Assembly (NCBI GenBank): GCA_021029095.1
Contig: JAJOHG010000035.1
Location: 186,001 to 250,000, forward strand
From: Phellopilus nigrolimitatus
Lineage: Eukaryota > Basidiomycota > Agaricomycetes > Hymenochaetales > Hymenochaetaceae
Reading direction: 5' to 3'
DNA: 64,000 nucleotides
Shown here: one piece after another, positions 45,623 to 57,205 of the stretch
Layout: every line of letters starts with the position of its first letter
How positions within the stretch are numbered: position 1 is the first letter of the stretch
Notes under the pieces: generated by a model
Told to the model about the DNA's origin: nothing
What the model saw: the letters and a program-made list of their open reading frames with translations, nothing else
Databases searched by the model: none
Translations under genes and position numbers: made by a program

Positions 45623-46683
45623 TGGACGTGTTGTAATATAGTATGAAAAAAGCTCTGCCTTCTGGGTCTCATATCATTCATCATCGCCATCTACATATAC
45701 CATCGGCATACGTATGTTTTCTAAGTTATTCATAGCTTGCATTTATTCCTCGCTTATGTTCTTGTGCCTGTAACTGTCGTAGCTATCTATCCTGCGGGAC
45801 TCCCACATATGTCCGCCTTTATTCTTCTTTTATAATAGCATTGCAATTGAACTTGAGAGTTTAGCTGAGAAATGTGGACACCAGACTTGATGAATACGAC
45901 GGAAGGGGGAACGAAGGAAACTTGTAAAAGAACAGAAAAGTGTTCACCTCCCCTAGAAAAGGAAGGCGGCTCCGGCGTGTCGTGCGCTACGCGAGCGAGA
46001 ACTGACTTTCTTTCTTAGGGAATGCCGAAGACTTTTCTGACCCACCTGTATGTAGTGGTCACACGGTCAAACTCTGAGGGTCCAGAATCCAAATCCAGCC
46101 TTTTGGGCATAAACTTAGAGTGGTCCTACGTTTACGCAGAAATAGCAGGTGTGAATGTGTGCTTTGAAGCCACTTTATATTGATGGACAATTGGTGCGGC
46201 TAAGTTCGACGCACACGACATAACTGGCATGTATAGGGTGCTTTGTCACAAGTAACGCGAACAAATTTAAGTCGGAATGTTGAAAACTGCCAAAAGCACG
46301 GGAATGAGCAATAAATTGAATAAACATAAGATCATAGAACCTTTTATTCCTTAACCGAAAGTCAAAATAATTTGCTTCATCTAAAAGCTCGTCTCAAGGA
46401 GAGACATCTGTGCAGCCAGATATGCAATACATGAAGTTTTCTGTGAGGGAAGAAAGGGGTCGAGAAAATAGAGCGTAGCCGGAATGCTTACAAAACACTT
46501 TTTGGCGTGAACGACTTGGGCGGGAGCCATTTTCCTTTCTAGGGGCGTATGTAAGTGCGTGACAATAGGTAATCAAAAAGTGTATATCAATGTAGTACAG
46601 TCACTTATAGTCACACGCACAGCCTTTGCCGTGTGGTTGGTTGAATTTGACTAGACCATTGTGCTTCTGCTGCTACGAGAGCA
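45623..46683. other. Intergenic, no feature seen
   Basis: This is the spacer between the membrane-protein gene and Cwc15. Frames are short and without domains. The promoter of Cwc15 should lie in the last few hundred bases; no TATA box is evident. Confidence 0.5.
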
Positions 46684-47755
46684 ATGTCTACGGCACACAG
46701 ACCTACATGGGATCCTGCACAGGCGAAGGACGTCAAGGGAGGCTCACGTCAATACTCAGCTCGTGATGTCGCTTCTCACACCAAGCTGAAGTTCAGGTGC
46801 GTGTGCTTCATGGCTCTTCGAACTCACAGCAAACAAAGAATCCTCAGGCAACCTGGTCAGACGGCTACTTCAGACGTTGCAAAGCGTGATCTACGCGCGG
46901 AGCTTCTGTCAGCAGAGCATGCTGCGCGCGAGAAAAAGCGAAAGGCGGAGGGTAGGCCTGCGCTAGAAGAGTCGCCGGCACCGTCGACTTCGACGGCAGC
47001 AGTGGAGGACGATGAGACGAACAAGAGAAGGAAGCTATTACAAGAGGCACTTGAACTAGATAAGGATGACGATGAAGATAGCGAAGCCGAGAAGGGTGAG
47101 GCCAACGGTACAGTGGTGGGTGAGGAGAAAGGCGAGAAGCCCACCGAAGATGACGAGTACGTACTCGCAAAGCACTGAACAACAGCGTATGCTAACAGAC
47201 GAGACCTCGTCGAAAGTGATGATGATTCTGACGAAGAAGAAGACGATACGGCCGAACTGCTGCGTGAACTCGCAAAAATCAAACGAGAACGCGCAGAAGA
47301 GAAGGAACGGCTCGAGCACGAGCAAAATGCGACAGAGCAGAAAGCGCGAGAGGAAGAGATTGCTACTGCAAACCCGCTGTTGAACCTGGCAGCCGCACTT
47401 GGTCAGCAAACTGGAGTGAACACTACTGCGCCAGGGACATTCGCGGTGAAGCGGCGTTGGGATGACGGTGCGTTTCTGTTGCTCACTTTCTTTTGCGATT
47501 TGCTTTTCATATTCATTTGCGGTCAGATTTGATATTCAAGAATCAAGCGGTGAACTCGGACAGGCCTTCAGGACAGTTCGTGAACGATCTCTTGCGGACA
47601 GAGTTCCATAGGTGAGCTGCTCTTCTCTTTTTCCATCTTTATCCAAACAAACGTGTCATACTGCCACACAGAAAATTTATGGCCAAGTTCATCAAGGTGA
47701 GCTTATGCCAGCGATTTTTGAATGTAGTACTGACAAGAGGTTTCCTTGACAGTGA
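46684..47755 (+). CDS. CWC15: Spliceosome-associated protein Cwc15 (Cwf15)
   Basis: Cwc15 is a component of the Prp19/NTC-associated complex in catalytically active spliceosomes. Exons 46684-46796, 46848-47156, 47199-47467, 47527-47611, 47672-47696 and 47753-47755 encode 267 residues. The N-terminus [20 protein letters not shown], the [12 protein letters not shown] segment, an acidic [20 protein letters not shown] region with a coiled-coil [16 protein letters not shown] stretch, [26 protein letters not shown] and the C-terminus [13 protein letters not shown] are diagnostic. The last intron (47697-47752) sits exactly between the final lysine codon and the stop, so the terminal exon contributes only TGA to the CDS. 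No frame breaks are seen. Confidence 0.95.
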
Positions 47756-50700
47756 TCATGAGCCATATGCGCATGTTCTCGCTGTTACTATTTCATTGAT
47801 CAGTTGTACAACACATTTACTGCATTGACTAGAGGAGTGAGTGAAAGACTTGAAAGACTGTTTCCCAAGGTGATTCTCTTCTGTCAAATGGCCCTCCTGT
47901 TGGCGGTCTTTTGGATCTCGAAACGTCAAGTATGCCCGTATTGTTGCTAGACAATCACCGTTTCCTTACTTGGACTTCGCCGCACGGAATGTCAGTCCAG
48001 CTTTCCAATCCACCGACGACCTTCTATCTCTGCGCACATGGCTCCTCTGGTTCTGGCTCTGTCCATGTGACATTGGAGAGAAAGTAGCCCGCAAGTTCTT
48101 TTCTTCTTGTTCGTCTTTCGCAATGGTCACGTCAACTCTTTGGAAGTCTGTCAATGGCCAACGGCCAACATTTCTCTTTTTTTGAAATCAGATGATGAAC
48201 CGTGACCTTCCCACATGATTACTACTGCGCCTGACCTCGATGCGTTTGGGCGGTCAAGCTGGCACTGAGTCATGCCTGTCAATACTGGTCCTGCGCTACA
48301 TCTTCGCTAGCGTATACGGACCTTTCCGACCTTGTTGTCGCTTTGTGCTAAGATCGGTTGCCCAGTATGCAAGATCGACGTCAACTGTGGCGTTAGGATG
48401 ATTAGGATGATCTTTAGACTGACAGCAAGTAGCAGCCAACAGCAACAATTCATGAGAGTTATTCCTTTTTACTTGATGGTGGATCTACAGCATCTCGCGA
48501 TCCTGGAGCCGCTTGATGATCCATGGGCCCATGGTGATGCTGTCAGGCAATGTCACTGGTATGTCTTATGTACTTGATGATTGCTTTTGTCCAACGTTGT
48601 CGCTGACAGCTGTTATGGTCGGAGTTTCATAATCGACTCTGCCTGGTAGACCACTCGAGTATATTCCGAGGCGTGAACTTGAAGATGGAATCAAACTTTC
48701 ACGATTCTTTACAATGTCATGACCGTTACATCTCGTCTATACCGCTCGGTCGGTCTGACCAACGTTTTCCTTACCATACAACGATGCTGAAACTATTGTA
48801 CTGCGAAGCGAGAATTGAGATGATGCGGCGTTAAGATATATGAGTGAGTGAGCGCGAAATCTTAAGTTTGTCAAGGTCTGGATCCTGCCAACGCCTCAAC
48901 CTTTTCGCCTGCTTCCCTTGGATAAGGTTCTACGTTCATACTGTCCTTTCATCCCGATTTGACATGTCAGAAACTGATGATGATGCGCGTCTTCTCGGCG
49001 CTAGGGTTTCTTTGCGTTCTGCATGACCTCCAAGCTGCGGATGGCGTCTACCCCGCCCTGACGTCCTCCGCATCATCCTATGTGGTTGTAATGCGAGTGT
49101 TTGAATCAGGCCATAGCACTTTGCTAGTTCCACTGTCAACGTGCATTGTCCTCCAGAAAACTCCGCTGCCTCTGACAGGGACTGACATCGGGAAACCAAA
49201 CGTTCAACCGGCAATGCGGAATTTGTTCCGCTCCTATGATGCGATTTGCGATGTGGTGTGCCTCCGTCTATGCGTCTATGTATATTGCTCCGCGGAAACT
49301 AGATCCCAGAATACCACGTCAACGCTAGTGCGCGCACCTGTCTGTCTATCATACGAGCTGCTGCCGCGAGCTTTCCTCGGTGTATACGAGCATGATGGTG
49401 GGAGCTACAAAAATGGAGTCCTTACTGCTTTGTTTGCACTGAGATTGAAGAGATTGAACGACCGAACTCGCCGAACTCCGGGAGGTTTTTTCTCGTTTCG
49501 CTAACAAAGGTAGTCCTATTTCTAAGAAGTACTAGCTAAGATTAGCACTGAGTGTTGTATTATCGCTAAAGTTCCCAGCTTCGATGGTCGATTTTTATCT
49601 TCTTCCTTATTTCTGTATATGCTTCTTTGCTTCTCCCTTTGAATCCACTCAAACTTCTTCAAGAAGTGTAGATCTCTGTTGTGGCGTCCGTGTATGATAT
49701 AGCACCATTTGTGGCCTACTGTTCTCGTTCTCTCCAGTTTGGTGTGAAGGAGCTTGCTGCTCCTAATTCCCGGATTCTGAACCTTTCAAAACGAACCGCT
49801 TTGCGTGCGGGATTGCTACTCGGATCCGATGGGTACATAGGTCTCCGGATCGCCGGGCCATAAGCTTATTTGAAAGCTCGCATGTAGGTTTACTTTGCGT
49901 TCTGGCTGCTGCACATGATCTGCTCAATATTCAGAAGATAACTATCACCCATTACTTTACCCATTCCGGTGAGCGCTGGTTGGAAGGTGCTAAAAGTATG
50001 AAAATCTTTAATGTGCTCACAAAGTCAGGTTCGTCAGTGGATCGCAGATTTGCAGTGAGAGGTTGTGTCCCGGTCGCACTGCCTTCCTGCAGGGATGCTG
50101 CGAAACCAACGCCACAGTCCCTAACGCCGTTTCTCGGCTCTCGGTTCTCAGACTCCTCCCGCCTAGCAATATAAGCTGATCGACAGAAAATGACAAACAA
50201 AACGGTCGAAATGAACCTCTAAGAGACAATCAGGGTCACTAGAAGAGGGTATAGTACTTCTGAAGTACGTTATATGGACCACAAGATCGAGAATAGATCG
50301 ATACGAAGAGACCTTACAACGCCACTTATACATTGAGTTCTTCCAGTGTCTTGAGGGGTGGTCGATATCTCCGCCCTCTTGTATGCTACTCTTGCTATCA
50401 GATTTATGATAGTAAGTGATGTAACCCTTCAATTGCCAGCCTCAGTCAGCAGGTGGTCCGATGAGCAATACTTATTCACTGATGCGCTAAAGCCGGACTT
50501 TACGATGGCTTTCAAGAAACATGCATGTGCTCTCGTGTGATAGATGCATGAAACACCGTCGAACCCATGCCGAAACGACTTTGACTTATGCAAGTGATTC
50601 TACACGGCAGACCTGCTCACGTTCGTTTGTAGCAATGGATAGGTACATGTAACGTAACGTCCGCGTCCGCCAGTGCTTCTAGTCGACTGCATAATACAAA

Positions 50701-51746
50701 GGCTTCGCCTTTGGCGGAGAGGGTTTTCTTCCTTCCTCTCAAAATCTGTTGCTGATTCACGATACACCTAAGATCGAGCTCAATGACGAAAGCTTACAAG
50801 ATACGCCCTGGTTTTACGCTACTCCCGTGATGGATTACTGAAAAACGACCTTGAAAAGGCTTAGTACCCTTTCGTTCGCTTTCAATGAAAAGGTCTACTG
50901 GTGTGTCCTGACTCCCGAACTGACAGGTGAGTCCGATTCAAGTCGCCGCGATAAGCGAGGCTCACGGTCTATTCGGACTTTGAATTAGCGATCACCGCTA
51001 GATCCTCTTTCGTCGTTTTTCGCAGAAAGCTGTCTTGCGATGAGAACTCAGCAGCAATATATTGAAGCCGTCTTAGCTATGTTTCGGTACTCTTGCAATT
51101 CATTTCTTTCCAATCGATTGATACTCGTCGCACTGGAAATTTTTGCTTACAACTGTGACACGTCAGGATGCCAGCAGAAAAGTCAGTGGCAATGCCATTG
51201 GCAGATGTCATCGACGAGACCTCAAGTGCTATGTACTGCTCGAGCTAAGTTTCAACGTTGTATTAATGCTCGGCTAACTTCGGCTTCCGGAGAAACCCAG
51301 CTTTAGATCACGGCTTGGTGCTCCTGAACTACCACTGCTCCTCCGATCAACTTAGGACGCTTAATGTGTCTTTGGAAGACGCGGAACGCGGAATTCAGTT
51401 ACTTCCGGCTCTGTGCACCGCTGTCTTGTTGAAGAATCAGCTCGGAGAACGAGTAATACGGCGGTGTGGTCCTTCGCTAGAAGCAAGCTGACGTACTTTG
51501 CTAATTCAGTACGTTCTTTCATGGCTGGCTTCAGCGACTTCAAATCAATATCGGATGCGATCTAAGATCACTCCGTAAGCTCTGGATGGCTACCCGTTTG
51601 TGCTATCAATCTCCTGTCCTGTGGCCCGGTCCTCCTGTCGTTGCACCCTGAATGGCCAAACAAAGACACAGCTTAACATTCAGTCCTCCAGCGAATAAAG
51701 GGCAGCATAGGAAAGGTATGGCGCTCATTCACAAGCCCACCGAACA
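47756..51746. other. Four-kilobase gene-poor region
   Basis: I see no gene with domain or splice support. The longest frame (48959-49504, 181 codons) begins with a hydrophobic stretch but has no recognisable continuation. A short perfect hairpin AAAGGCTTCGCCTTT is at about 50699-50713. No terminal repeats or reverse-transcriptase motifs were found. Confidence 0.4.
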
Positions 51747-53694
51747 ATGGGTAATACGTCCTCCCACTCCAAGCCCTCTGTTAAGGCTCGCACTCCCGAC
51801 AACCGCGCACTAAGCTCGTCGCGCGCACGGAAGTTGTCTTGTATTACTGCTTGGTCCTCGCAGGAGTCGCTTCATTCGAGTACCACGAGCGTCTCTACAT
51901 CTAACCTGAACGAGAAGCAGGTCTCCATCATCCAGCATGCGCTATTGAAACCGGAGGAGCACTTGGTGGAAAGCGCGCCGGGTTTCAAATCGGCTTTCGA
52001 TACTTTCCTGAACACGTATCCGGAGTACCAACAAACCTGGATCGTCGACTCTCTAAGACGCAGCGACTACACGCGCCTGATACGCACCGACGAAACGTAT
52101 GTAGACTACATGGGTGGATGTCTCTTCCCCGAGAGTCTCGTCCAGATTCACTCGGACTTCCTATCACGTAACATCATGGGAAACACTCACTCTGTCAGCA
52201 ACAGGTCCGTTCCGCTTTTCGGCGATTTGATACGTTTATTGATTTTCATATACAGCTCCCAAACGTCATCAATCCTTGCTGCCGAAGCACGCTTCTGCCG
52301 TTCTAAATTTCTTCAAGGCACCGCCTGGCTATACCGTTATATTCACCGCTAATGCCACAGGCGCGCTCAAACTTGTCGGTGAATCATATCCTTTCCGCGA
52401 GGGTGGCACCTTCGTTCTCGGAGTCGATTCGCACAATAGCGTCAATGGGATACGGAGATTTGCGTCACAGGCTGGAGCGCGTGTCGTTTATCTTGGGTCT
52501 GGTAACCGCGGAGGCGTCGACCTTGCCGAAACAGAGGTTCGTTCATTTCACCTTTTGTACCCAGGCATATATTAACGCGTTTTTCGTCTTGACCAATAGA
52601 ATGTGCTTTCTGAATATCAACCTTCCTTTTCGAATGGGGCACCATGTCTTCTTGCACTCACTGGTCTCTCCAACATCTCCAACTCTAAAAATCCACTTTC
52701 TATTTGCGCGTACGCGAAGTCGCTTGGCTATAACACCCTCCTTGACGCAGCTGCCTTGGCCACCACTTCAACCATTAATCTTTCTGAGACTCCGGTCGAT
52801 GCTATGGCAGTCAGTTTCTACAAAATGCATGGCTTCCCCACTGGCGTCGGTGCTCTTGTTGTGAAGAAAGACTTTCTAAAGACGCTCAGACGACCTTGGT
52901 TCGCTGGTGGAACGGTGGACGTTGTGCAGGTACCCGGATCGCTAGTGACCATGGCAGACGATATCATGGAGCAATTTGAGGTTCGTCGTTATCCTTATGT
53001 CGCTTATGAATGAAGCTGATTAGAGCGCGGAATAGGATGGGACGATTAACTATTTGTGTCTACCTGCGGTCACGCACGGCCTCCGCTTCCTTTCAATCTA
53101 CCTGCCGTTCCTCCCGCTCCGTCTGTCTGCATTGCTCCATTGCCTCGTTTCGGGCTTAGACGAGCTTCGGCACGACACTAATGGAGCGCGCGTAGCCCGA
53201 GTCCTATCTCGTCTTCCAACTCGCCGGTTAAGGGAAATAGGGGAGCAGGCAAACTTCGGGTCGACAGTTTCGATGCACTTTCTTGACGTAAGGAGCACTT
53301 TGTCTCGTATATCTCATAAACTCTATCTGACATCGTATTTACTACTTTATAGCCTAGCGGGGCCATGCTACCGCTATCGTTCGTCGAGCATGCTGCGGCC
53401 CGTCAGAAAATTTCGCTGCGTACGGGATGCGTGTGCAATCCGGGGGGCGCGGCAGCGATCATTGGGATCGAGAGCGACATGGAGCAACTGTATGAAGGAG
53501 TCACCTTGAAAGACTTCGAGACACGCGTTGGCCATGAGCTAGGTGTCGTGCGTATTAGCCTCGGACTTGCGAGCAACTTTGAGGACGTGTGGCGCGTACT
53601 AGAGTTCGCTCGATGTATGTCAGTGCAAGAAGAACGCGACAAACTGTGGAAGGAGTGGGAGCAAACGGGAAAATCACACGTCCATTACTGCTGA
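51747..53694 (+). CDS. Molybdenum-cofactor-sulfurase-like PLP enzyme
   Basis: This is a class V aminotransferase-fold (cysteine desulfurase-like) protein. After a Ser-rich leader come FDTFLNTYPEYQQTWIVDSL, YVDYMGGCLFPESL, GNTHSVSN, PPGYTVIFTANATGALKLVG, DSHNSVNGIR, the lysine motif MAVSFYKMHGFPTGVGALVV (Lys for PLP), PWFAGGTVDVVQ, DGTINYLCLPAVTHGL and RTGCVCNPGG with the cysteine conserved in MoCo sulfurases. The MOSC domain of full sulfurases is absent, so the substrate is uncertain. Introns lie at about 52205-52256, 52536-52600, 52980-53035 and 53288-53352. One extra base in CACGCTTCTGCC near 52292 breaks the frame between ILAAEAR and AVLNFFKAPP; this is either an assembly indel or a disabling lesion. 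Confidence 0.8.
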
Positions 53695-54037
53695 TCTTTT
53701 TTTTTCTCTTTTCTCTTCTCGTAGACTGGGCTTCTTATTGTTGGATCATTTATTTGCCGGACAAATGTGTAACTCTGACTCGTCACTTTCATGTACTTTA
53801 TGTACCTTATTTCGTTTCTGTGTTCCAGCTTTACCATCATAACAAAAGAAAGCGTTCTCCACTCAATATATAAGATAGCAGTTGAATTGAAATGCCCGAG
53901 GCTAACGGAACACTTACATAAGCGGACATTTCGGTCCGCCTGTGTGACATATGTGACATTGTCTGCACTGCTCGCTGTCACCAAGTAGCCGTGTCACCGA
54001 CGTTGACGGCGTTGAGCGCGTTGAGCTCGTCGTGGAG
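53695..54037. other. Short intergenic spacer
   Basis: This is a 343-base spacer upstream of Uso1. It contains TGTGACATATGTGACATTGTC at 53940-53960, a partly palindromic block, but no TATA box. Confidence 0.4.
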
Positions 54038-57000
54038 ATGGAATTTTTCTCGCAGACGTACAACGCACTTAGAGGGCCTACTGGTGCTCCGCAATCTGCT
54101 TTAGAAGCCATTCAACGTCTTTCTGGACGCCTCTCACCATCTACACTCCTTGCCGACCGACGCGCAGCTGTTCTTTCGCTCAAGGGCCTTTCGCGCGACT
54201 GCAAGGCTGACGTCGGAGCACATGCACTTACTGGGTTACTCGAGGTTTTGGAGAACGATGCTGAGATCGATGCGGACATTGGAAAGGCGGTTCTGGAAAC
54301 GCTAAACATCTTGTGCGACGTGCGAGAGGCCAGTCCATCGGCGGAGAGTAAGGCGCTCGGGTTGATGAACACAGACGAGGTGCTCAAGATAGATAAACCT
54401 GCTGAAAAACTCTTTTCCCTGCTGGGTGATCCAAACTTCTATGTCAAATACTCAGCGCTGCAGTTTCTCGCTACACTCCTGCACAATCGCAGACAAGCCA
54501 TGCAAGCGTACTTCCTAAAGGCCCAGAGCGCACCCGCAAATGTTCTTGCGACTCTCGATGACAAGCGTGAAATTATAAGAAATGGTGCGTACCTAAAGCT
54601 GGATTTGAAGCTTGACAAGCAGTTTATACTTTGTAGAGGGATTGATCCTCATCCAGTCTCTCATCTCCCAAAGCCCCGACATCCAGAAGCTTTTCGCGTT
54701 TGAGGGCGCTTTTGATAGGCTTTTCGCTATAATACAGAAAGAAAGGTGGCGTTGATGGCGGAGTCATCGTGCAAGACTGTCTAATGTGCGTCGATGGGCT
54801 TCTTCGACTTAATGTCTCGAACCAGACATTCTTTCGCGAGACCGGGCTTGCTGGTTTTCTGACAGCGCAGCTTCTCTTCCCATCAAACCTCCATCCACAA
54901 GAGCCCACGCCACAAGAATTTGCTCTACAGTTTTGGGATGTTCAGAAAACAACAAATGTTCAGCTGGTTGTGGGTGTGCTGGGGATGCTGGTCGGTTCGA
55001 AGGGGAGCAATGTACGTGGGCTGCTCTAGCCGCCGTTCGCTGTCGATCTCCTAAAGTGACACAGGAAGCAGAGACAAACCTGTTCATCCGGTGTCTGGTT
55101 GAGATGGCACTTGCATCAAATGCGCCGACCACCTTGAAGACGCAAGTAAGTATTGTTCATGTGCTCCTACGCTCTCATAAATTAACTCTCCTCAGGCCCT
55201 TCAACTCCTTCCAACAAACCTCAACTTTTCATTTATTTCGCACATACTTACCCCGTACATGCCTGTTCCAGAGACAAACGGTGAGGAATGGGACCGGCTT
55301 GAACCAATTGTTGCCTGGATGCGCTAGTTGAGCTAGTGGTACTCGGTGAATATGCTGGCGTTGGTGTAAGCGATTCAAAGCACAACTGCGAAAAACGCAC
55401 TCTTACTCCGGGCAGCTGGGACAGCCGTATTCGAGGTAAGTAACTAAATTGAGTATTAATGAATAGTAATCTAACCCTTTTTTTGACGACAAGAATTATA
55501 TCCGGAAAGAGGAAGTGCGCCTCATCATCTTGCAAGTTATGCTACCCAATGATGGTATGTGTTGAGAGCTGCTTTAATTTGTCCGAAGCTAACCTCATAT
55601 GTCGCAGATCCGAATGCCTCGCGACCAAGTCCTGCGCTTCTGCAAAGCCTGGCGGCACCCCCAACCGCCCCGTTAAATCCAGTCTTAGCCCAATCCACCC
55701 ATCTCGCCTCTCTTCTTTTCGCCTCTCTCATTCGCTCTTCTATACGTTGCAAACAGCTGGCGCGGTTAATAAAGCCTTCAGCCGTCATTACACCGGCTGC
55801 AGGTGGTCAGCAGCACCAGGTTTTTTGTCCCCGCCGACGGTCAGCCCGCCACTACATCGCAATCGGCGGTTTCGGGGGCGGAAGATGGAGATGACGACGA
55901 TCCGCCACAGACACTACTTGCAGTCATCGCGGAGCATCTTTCTCTTGCGTTCTTGTCTCGAGCGCATGCGGTGACTGCGGAGACAGAGCGGGAGACGAGA
56001 GAGTGGGACCGTCTCATTGTAGTCTATCTCGCGTTACTTGCACAGTGGCTATGGGAGGACCCAAAGGCGGTACGAGAGTTTCTGGAGAATGGGGGAGTCG
56101 GGATGGTAAGGGCTCATTTGGAGATCCATTGACGAGCTGCATTTCTGAAAATCAATTTATATGTTTTTGTTCCGTTATTTTACTTTTCTAGCTCGTAGAG
56201 CCCATCAATCAGTCAACAGATGTGGATCCACTGGTCCAAGGTCTTTGCGCGTACCTTCTTGGCGTTTGTTATGAATTTAATCGCGAGCCTGGAGAAATCA
56301 CTCGGTTCGCGTTGATTTTATTTCTGCGCGCATGAGCGTCATCTAATTATTCTAACGTTCGCAGTTCCACGATACACGCGATCTTCAACCGCCTGAGTGT
56401 TGATGCGCTCACTGGGCGGATGTCGCGCGTGCGGGAAGATGAACGCTTTAAGGCAATAGGGCCGGAGGACATTGTCATGCCGTACCGTTTCCCGTCGATG
56501 CATCTGCATACTGGCGCTAGTACCCAACCTGAGGGCTCCGACGAGGTTGAGATCTGGTTCGACTGGGCGTTTGTAGACTTTTGGAAGTCGAATTACTGTG
56601 AGTTCTTATGGTCTGTCGGTGCTTGGAGCTCGCGATTCACCAATGGATAGACACCATTCAGCGTGCTATAACACTTGATCCCGACACACTAAGCTCATCT
56701 TCTGGTGCGTTTAACGTCGGTTAACTCGTCTAAAAATAATTATTGTAACTTTGCAGGCGAGAATGCTGAATCGGCTATGCTCATCGCTTCCCTGCGGGAA
56801 GTAATTCGAAGCCAGGCATCTCAGATTGAAGAGCTGCAGGCTAAGCTGCAGTCATCAGAGAGTGCCAAGCAGGAAGAGGTGCGTAACACCCATTCTCTAT
56901 TTTTACCCGTCGCACCATGTTTGTTCTGTCACCAGCGCCATTGACTGGTACTTTCCTTTATCATTAAGATCTCGGAATTGCAATCTCAAGTTGCATATCT

Positions 57001-57205
57001 GACGTCCTCACAGGAGGAGACTCAGCAGAAGCGCAGCGAAGCAGAGAAGGAGCAGGAAGACTTGCTTGTATTCTTAGAGGAATTGAGCACGAAACGGAGG
57101 AGAGATAAGGAGCGCCTGCGGACGGCCGGGCTTGAGGTCTCGGATGATGAGGAGGCCGACGGAGGGGAGGATGAGGATGAAGAAGAGGAAGATGAAGAGG
57201 ACTAG
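54038..57205 (+). CDS. USO1: Uso1/p115 vesicle-tethering protein
   Basis: Uso1 (p115) tethers ER-derived COPII vesicles at the Golgi. The N-terminus MEFFSQTYNALRGPTGAPQS and LLADRRAAVLSLKGLSRDCK begin the armadillo-like head. This continues through SALQFLATLLHNRRQAMQAY, VQDCLMCVDGLLRLNVSNQT, LQFWDVQKTTNVQLVVGVLG, ETREWDRLIVVYLALLAQWL, VQGLCAYLLGVCYEFNREPG and WFDWAFVDFWKSNYYTI. A short coiled coil follows (EVIRSQASQIEELQAKLQSS; EAEKEQEDLLVFLEELSTKR), then an acidic end (EDEDEEEEDEED) typical of p115. The start at 54038 is the family start. One-base frame breaks occur near 54743 (extra A in GAAAGAAAGG), near 55315, between 55360 and 55390, and at the T run 55821-55826. Reading frames resume correctly after each, so assembly indels are likely. 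Confidence 0.93.

Noticed and set aside
50690..50720. Hairpin AAAGGCTTCGCCTTT as a terminator or regulatory RNA
   Set aside because: It is a six-base stem with a three-base loop in a gene-poor eukaryotic region, within chance expectation.
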